Source: Candidatus Poribacteria bacterium
Lineage (GTDB): Bacteria > Poribacteria > WGA-4E > WGA-3G
Assembly: GCA_022826805.1 (NCBI GenBank)
Contig: JAJDUH010000045.1
Span: 1 to 64,000 of the forward strand
DNA: 64,000 nt
Direction: 5' to 3'
This document shows, one piece after another, positions 54,098 through 63,000 of the stretch. Position numbers and translations under genes: made by a program. The stretch's first letter is position 1. Each line of letters begins with the position of its first letter. The notes under the pieces are model-generated. The model searched no databases. It saw only the letters and a program-made list of their open reading frames with translations, and was not told the origin of the DNA.

Positions 54098-55315
54098 ATG
54101 CGAAAAGCCAAGATTGCATCGGTAGGTTGTGGCATTGTAGCAACACGTTGGCACTTGCCAACAATCGCCGAATTGACCAAGAGAGGTGATTTAGATTGGG
54201 TCGCTGTATGTGATGTTGATGCCGACAGAGCTCGCGAAGCCGGTGAGAAATATGGGCTTCCATATTACACAGATGTCGAGGAAATGCTCGACAAATACAG
54301 CGATATCGATGTAGTTGACATCTGTGCTGGCGATTATGAACACCATTCAGTGGCAAGGTTAGTCGCTGAGCGTAAGATGCACCCGATCGTCGAAAAGCCA
54401 ATGGCACCTACCCTCGCCTGCTGCGATGTGATAATAGACAGCTGCAGAAAAAACGGTGTCCATTTTGAAGTCGCTGAAAACTATTTCCGAATGCCGGGCG
54501 ATCGAATCATCATAAAGTTGATTCAAGAAGGCGTACTTGGGGACATCATGCGCGTTCACTTCATCGAACCCTTTGGTCGTAGACCATTCGTACACGGGGC
54601 AGGCAAGCCACGCGGAATAGAATCCCCCATATCAACATTTACTTCCCACTCAGGTGTCTGCATTGACATGGGAGTACACCGAATGTCACAAATCCGGTTT
54701 TACGCCCAAAGCGAACCGAAAACAATCGTCGGAACGACCAAACAGTTTGCGCCCAGTCCTGACAGGGTATACGAAGATTGGGGACACGCACTGATTGAAT
54801 TTGAAAGCGGTGCGGTTGGTATCTATGAAACCTCTCAGGTTGGCGAAGAAACAACCAAGTACAGACAGATTATGGGAACAAAAGGCGTGATAACCGATTC
54901 CGATTACTGGACTTCGGATTTTCCGCTCCGTGCGCTCGTCAACGGCGAAATGCAAGATATTCCAATTGAGACGGAACGGCACCAGGTCGATGGTGTCGAT
55001 GTTCTATCCAGAATTGTCGTTCACACCGATCCACAGATTGTCTATGAAAATCCCTTCAGAACGTATGCAATAGACGATTGGAACGTCGGAACCGCTGAGG
55101 AAATCATGACCACAGCGCGGGCAGCCATCACAGGAGAACCACCAGAATACGGCATCGAGGGTCGAAAAGATGTGGAGATGTGTATCGCGCTATATGAATC
55201 TTCGCGAACAGGTATGACACCTATTTCACTCCCCATAACCGAAATAACGGGTTATGAACAGATGGTTCATGACGAGTTTTCTGAGAAATTTGGTTATGCC
55301 CTTTTAGATAAGTAG
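54098..55315 (+). CDS. Gfo/Idh/MocA family oxidoreductase
   Basis: A 405-residue dehydrogenase with SVGCGIVATRWH (nucleotide loop) and PIVEKPMAPTLACC (EKP motif). A long C-terminal substrate domain includes CIDMGVHRMSQIRF. It is larger than the other two copies in the window. Together with the three genes before it, it forms a PhyH / dehydrogenase / PhyH / dehydrogenase series, which suggests stepwise oxidation of one compound. Confidence 0.9.
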   Translation: MRKAKIASVGCGIVATRWHLPTIAELTKRGDLDWVAVCDVDADRAREAGEKYGLPYYTDVEEMLDKYSDIDVVDICAGDYEHHSVARLVAERKMHPIVEKPMAPTLACCDVIIDSCRKNGVHFEVAENYFRMPGDRIIIKLIQEGVLGDIMRVHFIEPFGRRPFVHGAGKPRGIESPISTFTSHSGVCIDMGVHRMSQIRFYAQSEPKTIVGTTKQFAPSPDRVYEDWGHALIEFESGAVGIYETSQVGEETTKYRQIMGTKGVITDSDYWTSDFPLRALVNGEMQDIPIETERHQVDGVDVLSRIVVHTDPQIVYENPFRTYAIDDWNVGTAEEIMTTARAAITGEPPEYGIEGRKDVEMCIALYESSRTGMTPISLPITEITGYEQMVHDEFSEKFGYALLDK

Positions 55316-55376
55316 AGTCAAACCCCCGCAACAGATGATCGTGTAACAGCATAATCAGCTCAGTTCCCCTTCGGCA

Positions 55377-55395
55377 GGCGAGGTTTCCCAACCTC
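55377..55395. repeat. Degenerate GGCGAGG-family hairpin
   Basis: GAGGTT-TCCC-AACCTC with the GGCG prefix, about 60 bases after the dehydrogenase gene. It shares sequence style with the copies at 18223, 37385 and 49538. Confidence 0.4.
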
Positions 55396-55427
55396 TATCT
55401 TCATAGGCGATCGTGGGAGTTTGGAAC

Positions 55428-56231
55428 ATGTGCACACCATCAGTGAAAAAACATACAACTTATATGGAATTGCTTAAAGCCATTAGTAGTATGGTTTTCA
55501 TCACAGCCTGTCTCGGTGTCGGTATCCCTGTTCGTACAGCAGTTGATAAGGATACGATTATCGGCATTTGGCTTTTCGATGAAGGCATCAGTGATGGCGT
55601 TAAAGACGCTTCCAGTAACGGGCATGATGGCATCGTCGTAGGGACCCCGAAAGTTGTCGATGGTATTTTTGGCAAAGCCCTCTCCTTTGGAGGTAAGGAC
55701 AAAGTTGAGATTCCACACCATGATAGATTTACGACCCCGACCTTTGCGCTCATGGCATGGGTGAACATCGAAGATATACGCTCGGGCTACCAAATGATCG
55801 TCGGTAAGAATGCTCATCCGTATCGCAACTATGCGATGTATGTTCACACCGAGGGTAAACGTTTGCATTGTTCGTTTTGCGCAGGTCGATGTATGGGAAA
55901 TTTTAACAGCCATGCGACAATTGCTGATGGGGAATGGCATCATGTCGCTTTCACCTATGACGGTAGGGTTGAACGCATGTATATTGACGGAGTGCTTGAC
56001 AACGAGAAAAAGATAGAGGCTAAGCCAGGAACAAACACGGCTCCAGTGATTATCAGTCGACCCCCATTCAGAGGCATCATTGATGAGGTATTCATCGGCA
56101 ATGTCGCTATCTCTGAGGATGATGTCAGAAGAACTTTCGAGGACGGGATTGAAAGATTTATCCTAACATCTGTTGAACCAACCTCAAAACTCACAGTGAC
56201 CTGGGCAGCGATGAAAAGCAGGCGCAATTAA
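55428..56231 (+). CDS. LamG/concanavalin A-like secreted protein
   Basis: A 267-residue exported protein. A hydrophobic N-terminal segment (LLKAISSMVFITACLGVG) acts as signal or anchor. The rest is one LamG-like beta-jelly roll: IIGIWLFDEG, GKALSFGGKDKVEIPHHD, FALMAWVNIED, GEWHHVAFTYDGRVERMYIDG and FRGIIDEVFIGNVAISEDDV. Such domains bind sugars. The ATG at 55428 has GGGAG eight bases upstream, better than the GTG at 55413. Confidence 0.85.
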   Translation: MCTPSVKKHTTYMELLKAISSMVFITACLGVGIPVRTAVDKDTIIGIWLFDEGISDGVKDASSNGHDGIVVGTPKVVDGIFGKALSFGGKDKVEIPHHDRFTTPTFALMAWVNIEDIRSGYQMIVGKNAHPYRNYAMYVHTEGKRLHCSFCAGRCMGNFNSHATIADGEWHHVAFTYDGRVERMYIDGVLDNEKKIEAKPGTNTAPVIISRPPFRGIIDEVFIGNVAISEDDVRRTFEDGIERFILTSVEPTSKLTVTWAAMKSRRN

Positions 56232-56242
56232 AATGAATAATC

Positions 56243-56335
56243 ATGAAAGACCGAATTGTGTCTTTTTTATTCCTTGTCATTGCCTCTGTTGCTAAGGGGA
56301 ATTTTCAGATTATAACAGAGGAAGATTACAATTGA
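56243..56335 (+). CDS. Possible 30-codon signal-peptide-like ORF
   Basis: An ORF encoding MKDRIVSFLFLVIASVAKGN and ten more residues; its hydrophobic start resembles a signal peptide. Its TGA (56333-56335) overlaps the TTG start (56332-56334) of the barrel gene by two bases, a translational-coupling layout. There is no clear ribosome site, so it may be chance. Confidence 0.3.
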   Translation: MKDRIVSFLFLVIASVAKGNFQIITEEDYN

Positions 56336-57042
56336 AGCATTTACGACAATTTTCAATAATTTTATTAGCAACATGCATTTTAGTTTACGGAATTACGCCT
56401 GTCAACGCACAAACAGGAATCTTAAGTTTGCCGAAGGAGAATAGTGCGATTGGATTAGGATTTCAGATGTATGATCCGCCGGCACAGTCGCATCGCAACG
56501 CTCAGCATCGATTTCGGGCACAGAACATCAGGGGCAGTCTCGACTATCCTTTCAATCGTTCATTGAAAATATCATTTATTCCTGGTATAGCATTCCTTAA
56601 CATCGCGAGGCAGGATTCTATTGATGTACCGCCGTCGCCATCGGCTGAATTGCGATTGACAGCGACAGGACCTTTTCACGCTGAAAAGGCTTTAGACTAC
56701 TTTGTGAGAGGCGGTGTGCGGGGAAACTACACACAGGTTCACAGTGGCGGTAGGACGTTGCATTATGTGAACGTAAATCTTACGGGTGGGGGCGGGTTCA
56801 TCTTCAAACTCAACACGGCAACACAGTGGCAATTTAATCCCTTTTTCGGCGTGTTCTATTCAAATATCTGGCAGAACACTTCTACAACCCGGCAGCGCTT
56901 CGTTGACGACACATACAATCTATTTACAGGAGAAGCCGGCGTTGAAATCCAAGCCTCTCCAACAACACATATAATCGGGAGTATCGGGTTCTCTTTTCAG
57001 ACATCTGAGGTTATATACAATGTTGGGATCAACTTCCGCTAA
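56332..57042 (+). CDS. Probable outer-membrane beta-barrel protein
   Basis: A 236-residue protein with a signal peptide ending TPVNAQTG. The mature part has alternating hydrophobic/polar strands separated by short turns, with aromatic girdles, and ends with an outer-membrane-type C-terminus (VIYNVGINFR, final residues N-F-R). A TTG start with AGAGGA upstream is used. Function unknown; a structural or transport barrel is likely. It is followed 14 bases later by a lipoprotein gene. Confidence 0.65.
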   Translation: MKHLRQFSIILLATCILVYGITPVNAQTGILSLPKENSAIGLGFQMYDPPAQSHRNAQHRFRAQNIRGSLDYPFNRSLKISFIPGIAFLNIARQDSIDVPPSPSAELRLTATGPFHAEKALDYFVRGGVRGNYTQVHSGGRTLHYVNVNLTGGGGFIFKLNTATQWQFNPFFGVFYSNIWQNTSTTRQRFVDDTYNLFTGEAGVEIQASPTTHIIGSIGFSFQTSEVIYNVGINFR

Positions 57043-57056
57043 GGAGTCTAAAGATA

Positions 57057-57890
57057 ATGAAATTCACAATTAGTTTTCTTGTATTTTTTATGTTAGCCGG
57101 TTGTATTGCGCCACGTGTTCAATCGCCTGACGTTCCAGTAGCAAGTGATAACACAGTGCCTTTCACTGCACCATGGGATGAAGACATAGATCCGGATTCT
57201 GTATATCCTGTCGAGCCTGTGATTCCTGAAGAAAATAAAAAGGGTCTGAAGGATTTATTGGGTGAAGACAATATAGGTTACCATTTTCGCAAAACGAGAT
57301 GGGGGTTCCCCCGAGAGCGTGTCGAACTTTCTGAAGTCGGTAACAAGGTGCATAAGAGAACGCCACAAGTCTTAGTCTATCAATGTAAAATCAACGAAGT
57401 CAATTGCGCACTCGTCTACACATTCGAGGATAACAAGCTGCGGACAGCGGGTTATATCACTGTTCACCCTGTTCCAAATGCCGATAATCTCAGAAAGGCA
57501 GTGGTTGAAAAATATGGACCCCCGGACGGACAGGAAACTTACGAGGATGGACCTAATGCAGGGCTTAGGGAAATGATATGGACAACGAAGGATACAGTGA
57601 TATTTTCCAACCTCGCCCCTACTGTGAAACAGCAAACGCTGACCACATACGACCGTACCCCTGGAGGATTGTTTAAGGACTTACTCGAAAAACAACGGGA
57701 AGAGGATCGAGCAGGGAATATTGTATATTACAGCGGTGTTCACGCGCATATTGATAAAGCGTTTTTCTATGAACTTCAGGAACGTAGGTATCTTGTGGAT
57801 GCATTGTCTGTTCACGAGAAAGTACTTACAGGTGTGCTTGTGCCAGGGCAGCGGACAATCATTCCCGGATTGGGGACTATCCCGCGGTAA
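57057..57890 (+). CDS. Lipoprotein of unknown function
   Basis: A 277-residue protein with a lipobox: MKFTISFLVFFMLAGCIAPR gives L-A-G-C16, so Cys16 would be lipid-modified. The mature part is acidic near its start (WDEDIDPDSVYPVEPV) and later has beta-rich stretches (VLVYQCKINEVNCALVYTF). I do not recognise a domain. It is probably in one transcript with the barrel protein upstream and may be its partner. Confidence 0.75.
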   Translation: MKFTISFLVFFMLAGCIAPRVQSPDVPVASDNTVPFTAPWDEDIDPDSVYPVEPVIPEENKKGLKDLLGEDNIGYHFRKTRWGFPRERVELSEVGNKVHKRTPQVLVYQCKINEVNCALVYTFEDNKLRTAGYITVHPVPNADNLRKAVVEKYGPPDGQETYEDGPNAGLREMIWTTKDTVIFSNLAPTVKQQTLTTYDRTPGGLFKDLLEKQREEDRAGNIVYYSGVHAHIDKAFFYELQERRYLVDALSVHEKVLTGVLVPGQRTIIPGLGTIPR

Positions 57891-57944
57891 GAAGCCATTA
57901 TTTGACAAGAAGGTTTTCGGCTAACTAATGATATTTGGTTGTGC

Positions 57945-58473
57945 ATGTCCGATTTTTCTGTTGGAGAACGTGCCGATTTAGAGCGGATCGTCTCCGAACA
58001 CCACGAGGCTTTGAACCTCACTCAACAGGAAGTGACACTCATGCAAAGCATGGCTGAACATTATCTACAACAAGGCATAGAACAAGGCATAGAACAAGGC
58101 ACGAGAGATACTACAATACGAAATACATTAGCACTTCTACGGTCAAAGTTTTCAGGAGAGACTGTCAATGAGATCGCCCGCGGGCTACAACGTATTAACG
58201 ATGTGAAACAGCTTGAACAGCTGCTTCTCGCTGCCGCCCAGGCGCAAAACCTCGATGCCTTCAAACAGATACTTATTGAACAAGGTAGAGAGCAAGGCGC
58301 GCGAGATCACGATTGAAAATACACCGGCAATTCTCACGGAGCGCTTTCCACACGCGGATGTCAATGTTCTAAAGCCGATGCTTGAAGCTATTGCGGACCT
58401 GGATCGCCTGAAGGCACTGCGTGTCCGCGCCTCGTTGGTGCCTCACAAAGTCCTTTTTTTTACATTTATTTGA
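57945..58473 (+). pseudogene. Frameshifted remnant of an Rpn/transposase-type C-terminal region
   Basis: The first frame gives MSDFSVGERADLERI, a heptad-like QQGIEQGIEQGTRD and a helix LLRSKFSGETVNEIARGLQR, then a stop at 58314-58316. The +1 frame continues as REITIENTPAILTERFPHAD and a second copy of the same helical unit (ADLDRLKALRVRAS) to 58473. A one-base change near 58300 would join them. Such tails follow the nuclease domain in Rpn/PDDEXK transposase-like proteins; the nuclease domain itself is missing. A TTG at 57939 is an alternative start. Confidence 0.6.
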
Positions 58474-58498
58474 CACTTTCCAATTTCCGTGTTATAAT
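58470..58498 (+). promoter_or_regulatory. Consensus sigma70 promoter for the multicopper oxidase gene
   Basis: TTGACA (58470-58475) and TATAAT (58493-58498) with a 17-base spacer, both perfect hexamers. Transcription would start near 58505. Confidence 0.85.
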
Positions 58499-58540
58499 TA
58501 AGTTCAAATTTAACCCATAGCGGTTTTTCATGAGGAGAAT

Positions 58541-58567
58541 ATGAAGATAGTTTTGGGTTCACTTTAA
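58541..58567 (+). other. Eight-codon leader ORF candidate
   Basis: ATG AAG ATA GTT TTG GGT TCA CTT TAA follows GAGGAGAAT, a ribosome site better than that of the oxidase gene itself. It could be a leader peptide or only an unused start. Confidence 0.35.
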
Positions 58568-58584
58568 CATCTTCTATTTTGAAA

Positions 58585-59682
58585 ATGAGTCTCAACTTCA
58601 AAAACCTACATTTACTTATGCTGGCGAAAGGGGCTTATTGGCTATGTTCCTTTTCACAAGCTACCACTTACAAACTAATTGCACTCACAACTGTCCTGTT
58701 ATCCTTTTGCCCTACTATCGCAGAGGCTGCAACACGAGAATATTGGATCGCAGCGGAGAAGGTCGAATGGAATTATGCACCAAGTGGAGAAAACCTCATC
58801 AGACCTGCAATGGGACTGGACGTTTGGGGTAAAGCACTCGTCTATGAAAAGTATCGTTATATTCAGTATACCGATGACACCTACACGACACAAGTCGAAC
58901 AACCCGTGTGGATGGGTATCCTCGGACCACAACTTCATGCTGTTGAAGGCGACAGTGTTAAGGTGCATTTCCTCAATCGCGCCGATAAACCCCTCAGCAT
59001 CCACGTACATGGGTTACAATACGACGAAGAAAATGAAGGCGCAGATATGAAAGGTTCTGGTGCCGCGGTGCAACCCGGTAGCACGTTTACCTATCACTGG
59101 GAAGCAGATAGCGATGCTGCGCCGGGACCGAACGATCCATCCTCTATTGTCTGGATTTACCATTCACACGTCGATGCTGTTGCTGAAGTCTACGACGGCT
59201 TAATCGGAACCGTTGTCGTCACGAAAAAAGGGATGGAACGTTCTCCTGAAAACCCACGACCCAAGGATATTGACAAAGCATTCACGACGCTGTTTCTTGT
59301 CTTCAACGAAAACGGTCGGAAAATTGTCAAACAAACGGAAGCGTATGAGTCTCCTGAGGAAACAGAAGAAGGCAACCTCAAACATGCTATCAACGGATTC
59401 ATTTTCGGCAATCTCAAAGGCTTAGAAGTTGAACAGGACGACAGGGTCCGCTGGTATCTTATCGGGTTGGGTACCGAAGTCGATATGCACACGGCGCATT
59501 GGCACGGACAAACTGTTCTGAATGCTGGAAAACGGACCGATGTTGTAGAACTACTGCCCGGGACCATGGTTACGGTTGACATGACAGCAAAAACACCCGG
59601 TAACTGGCTCTATCACTGCCATGTTGCCGATCATATTACGGCTGGTATGAACACGCGCTGGCGGGTGGTGCCGAAGCGTTAA
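58585..59682 (+). CDS. Two-domain multicopper oxidase
   Basis: A 365-residue exported copper enzyme with two cupredoxin domains. A long N-terminus contains a hydrophobic stretch ending CPTIAEAAT (signal peptide, cleavage near residue 48). Copper ligands: PLSIHVHGL and WIYHSHVD in domain 1, VDMHTAHWHG and NWLYHCHVADHITAGM in domain 2. The last motif, HCHxxxHxxxxM, holds type 1 and type 3 ligands. Two-domain enzymes work as trimers and oxidise iron, copper or phenols. Its place just before ferric-iron uptake genes suggests ferroxidase activity (inference). The ATG at 58585 lacks a ribosome site; ATG at 58618 is an alternative. Confidence 0.88.
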   Translation: MSLNFKNLHLLMLAKGAYWLCSFSQATTYKLIALTTVLLSFCPTIAEAATREYWIAAEKVEWNYAPSGENLIRPAMGLDVWGKALVYEKYRYIQYTDDTYTTQVEQPVWMGILGPQLHAVEGDSVKVHFLNRADKPLSIHVHGLQYDEENEGADMKGSGAAVQPGSTFTYHWEADSDAAPGPNDPSSIVWIYHSHVDAVAEVYDGLIGTVVVTKKGMERSPENPRPKDIDKAFTTLFLVFNENGRKIVKQTEAYESPEETEEGNLKHAINGFIFGNLKGLEVEQDDRVRWYLIGLGTEVDMHTAHWHGQTVLNAGKRTDVVELLPGTMVTVDMTAKTPGNWLYHCHVADHITAGMNTRWRVVPKR

Positions 59683-59804
59683 GCCTTCGCCACTGTGCCG
59701 AATAAATATGTCCAATAATTCCGAACTTATTGTTGTCATATTTGACAAAATTAATAGCGTCTTGACCCCCACAGATGCAAAATTAACTTGTAAAAGGAGA
59801 CATT

Positions 59805-60827
59805 ATGTTCAAAAATAGACTTAGCCTTTTCAATTACGTTTTACCGGTTTTGCTATTATTCACCCTTGTTGGACCGGTTGTTGGATCGAATCACGCCGAA
59901 ACATTGACGATCTATTCTGGACGGAGTAAGAGCCTCGTTGAACCGATTATTAAACAGTTTGAGGAGAAAACCGGGATCCAAGTGAAGGCGAATTACGGCG
60001 GTACAACCCAATTAGCCGCTGCACTCTTAACAGAAGGGGACAAAAGTCCTGCGGCTCTCTTTTGGGCACAAGATGCTGGTGCGCTCGGTGCTGTTAGCAA
60101 AAAAGAGATGTTTGAAAATTTACCGGAATCCATACTCACAAAAGTGCCATCAATCTTCCGAGATGCCGAGGGACATTGGGTCGCAACAAGTGGTAGGGCA
60201 CGTGTTCTCGCATATTCTCCAGAACGCGTTAAAATGGAAGAACTCCCGCATAGCATTTTTGATTTAACACAACCGATGTGGAAAGGTAGAGTCGGTTGGG
60301 CACCAACAAACGGGTCCTTTCAAGCCTTTGTCACAGCCATGCGCGTACAAGTTGGCGAAGAACGGACCGAAGAATGGCTACGCGGTATGAAAGCGAACGG
60401 GGCAATAAAATACGCTAAAAATACCCCCATCATAGAAGCACTTGCTGCCGGGGAAATCGATGTCGGTTTACCCAATCATTATTACCTCCTCCGGTTCAAA
60501 AAATCGGATCCAGATTATCCTGTTGCACAAACCTTTTTTAAGGCGAGCGATCCAGGCAATCTCGTCAACATTGCTGGTATTGGTATATTGAAAAGCAGCG
60601 AACAGAAAGAAACAGCTCTGAAGTTTGTAGAATTTTTACTATCTGCCCAATCGCAACAGTACTTTACGAGTGATGTTTTTGAATATCCAGTTATTGAAAA
60701 TGTAACACCGAATCCTAACTTGTCGCCCTTATCTGAACTGCTCGAGGCTGCACCTGCGTTCGATCTCAATGATATGGACGATCTTGATGGTACTGTCAAG
60801 TTGTTACAGCATGCTGAGATCCTATAA
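59805..60827 (+). CDS. Ferric iron ABC transporter substrate-binding protein
   Basis: A 340-residue periplasmic Fe(III)-binding protein of the FbpA/FutA family. A signal peptide ends VVGSNHAE. The start of the mature part, LTIYSGRSKSLVEPIIKQFEEKTG, is typical. VGLPNHYYLLRF has the paired tyrosines that bind iron, and SGRARVLAYSPERV is the hinge region. AAAGGAGA precedes the ATG. It is followed by its membrane permease. Confidence 0.92.
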   Translation: MFKNRLSLFNYVLPVLLLFTLVGPVVGSNHAETLTIYSGRSKSLVEPIIKQFEEKTGIQVKANYGGTTQLAAALLTEGDKSPAALFWAQDAGALGAVSKKEMFENLPESILTKVPSIFRDAEGHWVATSGRARVLAYSPERVKMEELPHSIFDLTQPMWKGRVGWAPTNGSFQAFVTAMRVQVGEERTEEWLRGMKANGAIKYAKNTPIIEALAAGEIDVGLPNHYYLLRFKKSDPDYPVAQTFFKASDPGNLVNIAGIGILKSSEQKETALKFVEFLLSAQSQQYFTSDVFEYPVIENVTPNPNLSPLSELLEAAPAFDLNDMDDLDGTVKLLQHAEIL

Positions 60828-60848
60828 GGTTAGCCTTCAATCAGGAGG

Positions 60849-62426
60849 TTGAGGCTACGGAAATTGGATGCCAAAACGAAAATAGTAAGTGTCCACCGAT
60901 ATTTCTTTATTCCCGCCATTGCGGTAGGAATCGGTGGACTTATCCCGTTAGGTTATTTGCTCACCAAAGCGTTTTCAGCGGAAGGCACAGCTCTTTTGGA
61001 GATTGTCTTTCGCTCGCGAAACGCGAGACTCTTTCTTAACACACTCCTATTGACCGTGGGCGTTCTCGCCCTTGATCTGTTATTAGCAACACCCGCCGCA
61101 TGGTTAACGAGTAGGACGAGTCTGAAAGGTAAACCGTTTTTTACGGTGCTGAGTGCTTTACCGCTCGCTATTCCAGGCTATGTGATGGCATATGCCCTGT
61201 TAGCACTCGGCGGAAACATAGGCATTGTTGCCCAGTTATTCGGCACCAGTATTCCACGCCTCAGCGGTTACTGGGGTGCGCTCCTCGCACTCAGTGCGTA
61301 CACAAGTCCATATCTTTTTTTGAACCTACGCACCGCTTTATTAGGGCTTGACCCAAGCCTTGAAGAATCCGCTCGCAATCTCGGTTATCGGTATCGTGAG
61401 GTGTTCTTCCACATCATTCTGCCGCAACTGCGTCCCGCCTTTTATGCGAGTGGTTTGCTCATCAGCCTACATGTACTCGGTGACTTCGGTGTTGTGTCGC
61501 TCATGCGTTATGAGACCTTTAGTTATGCGCTGTATATTGAGTACACACTCTCTTTTGAACATATTTACGCGGCATGGCTTGCGCTGATGCTTCTTGCCTT
61601 CACCGGTTGTCTTCTCTATGTTGAGACGAAGTTGCTACGTCGGGTAGCACTTCACCGCGCTGGACGTGGGACATCTCGTCAATCGTCGTTGATCCCTCTC
61701 GGCGCGTGGGGCGTTCCGGCTTACCTCTACCTCTGCTTGCTTGCCTTTGTAACCGTAATTGTCCCTGCAGGTTCTGTATTTCTCTGGATTTTCAGAGGGT
61801 TCGACGTCTCCGCCTTGCAAGGACTTGTAGATGCCCTCATTGGCTCGCTTTCCGTAGCTATTCCTACGGCTGTCTTGTGCGCACTTCTGGCGGTCCCGTT
61901 CGCTTATATTGAGGTGAGACATCCAACTCGAACATCAAATATGTTGGCGCGTGTTTCGTATATTATTTATGCTATACCTCCGCTTGCTTTTGCGTTATCG
62001 CTTATCTTTTTTGTGCTAAACATAGTGCCTTTTATCTACAAAACACTACCAGTCCTTATCTACGCCTGTACCCTACACTTCTTGGCGGAAGCTATAGGTC
62101 CCATTCGGAGTTCACTCTATCAAACCTCACCACATTTAGAAGAGGCTGCACGCTCGCTCGGCTACCCCCCGCTACAGTCATTTGTCAGAACAGTCTTACC
62201 GATTATGACGCGTGGTATGTTAACCGCTACAGCATTCGTTTTCCTCGCAACGATGAAGGAATTACCATTTACCTTTCTCTTATCACCTGCTGGATATGAA
62301 ACGCTTGCTCTCAATGTCTGGAGTTATACCTCAGAGGCTATGTTCGCCGAAGCAGCACCTTATGCGCTGGCAATTTTGATATTTTCAGGGGTATTTGTCT
62401 GGCTACTCATTCGGCACGAAGAATAA
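60849..62426 (+). CDS. Iron ABC transporter permease (fused two-domain FbpB type)
   Basis: A 525-residue inner-membrane protein with about 12 membrane helices in two homologous halves. Each half carries an EAA loop that docks the ATPase: EESARNLGYRYREVFFHIIL and EEAARSLGYPPLQSFVRTVL. It would move Fe(III) delivered by the binding protein just upstream. The open frame begins with TTG at 60849, directly against AGGAGG; the TTG at 60864 is the more natural start by spacing. No ATPase gene follows, so that subunit must lie elsewhere. Confidence 0.9.
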   Translation: MRLRKLDAKTKIVSVHRYFFIPAIAVGIGGLIPLGYLLTKAFSAEGTALLEIVFRSRNARLFLNTLLLTVGVLALDLLLATPAAWLTSRTSLKGKPFFTVLSALPLAIPGYVMAYALLALGGNIGIVAQLFGTSIPRLSGYWGALLALSAYTSPYLFLNLRTALLGLDPSLEESARNLGYRYREVFFHIILPQLRPAFYASGLLISLHVLGDFGVVSLMRYETFSYALYIEYTLSFEHIYAAWLALMLLAFTGCLLYVETKLLRRVALHRAGRGTSRQSSLIPLGAWGVPAYLYLCLLAFVTVIVPAGSVFLWIFRGFDVSALQGLVDALIGSLSVAIPTAVLCALLAVPFAYIEVRHPTRTSNMLARVSYIIYAIPPLAFALSLIFFVLNIVPFIYKTLPVLIYACTLHFLAEAIGPIRSSLYQTSPHLEEAARSLGYPPLQSFVRTVLPIMTRGMLTATAFVFLATMKELPFTFLLSPAGYETLALNVWSYTSEAMFAEAAPYALAILIFSGVFVWLLIRHEE

Positions 62427-62460
62427 ACTTAAAACACCACTAACAACTGGAGAGGATATT

Positions 62461-62901
62461 ATGAAATTGCAAGCCCAAATTACCTATACTACTTTTTTAT
62501 TCGCCTTGTTCCCATTTGTGATGCTGGGTTGCCTGTCTCTTGCAGCGCAAAATACAGTTCGCGTTGACAACGGCATTACGGAGAGTTATGAAATCTCAGA
62601 AAGCGGACTCGGCACAATTCAGAAGTGGATACTCCCCGAAAGACGCGCCATCAATCGCATCGAAATCCACTTTGACCCGATTGAACCTTTAAGGAATATG
62701 ACAGTTTACGCTCGAATGAGCGAGGATAATTGGCGGGTCGTCAAAGCAGTCAAGACCCCGGTTCGTAAATCACCTTATATTATCCGCACCCCTCTTGTCA
62801 CCGATGCCATCCGTGTTGTCCTCTCCTCGTCAATGGGCAGGATTGACGCAGTACATCTCTACGGTTCCACATCAGAAACATCCTCTGAAAATACCTTTTA
62901 G
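62461..62901 (+). CDS. Lipoprotein of unknown function
   Basis: A 146-residue protein. MKLQAQITYTTFLFALFPFV leads into MLGC-L, a lipobox that would lipidate the cysteine at about residue 24. The mature part has a small beta-sandwich-like pattern (INRIEIHFDPIEPLRNMTVYA, then SPYIIRTPLVTDAIRVVLSS), reminiscent of discoidin-type domains. GGAGAGG precedes the ATG, 34 bases after the permease. Confidence 0.7.
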   Translation: MKLQAQITYTTFLFALFPFVMLGCLSLAAQNTVRVDNGITESYEISESGLGTIQKWILPERRAINRIEIHFDPIEPLRNMTVYARMSEDNWRVVKAVKTPVRKSPYIIRTPLVTDAIRVVLSSSMGRIDAVHLYGSTSETSSENTF

Positions 62902-63000
62902 CGCGCCTGCCCCCATAATTTCCGAACAATTTCTTCATAAGTTGGTCAAATTATGGTAACATATCCATAGATTTTCAATTGGCAAACAGGAATAAATATA

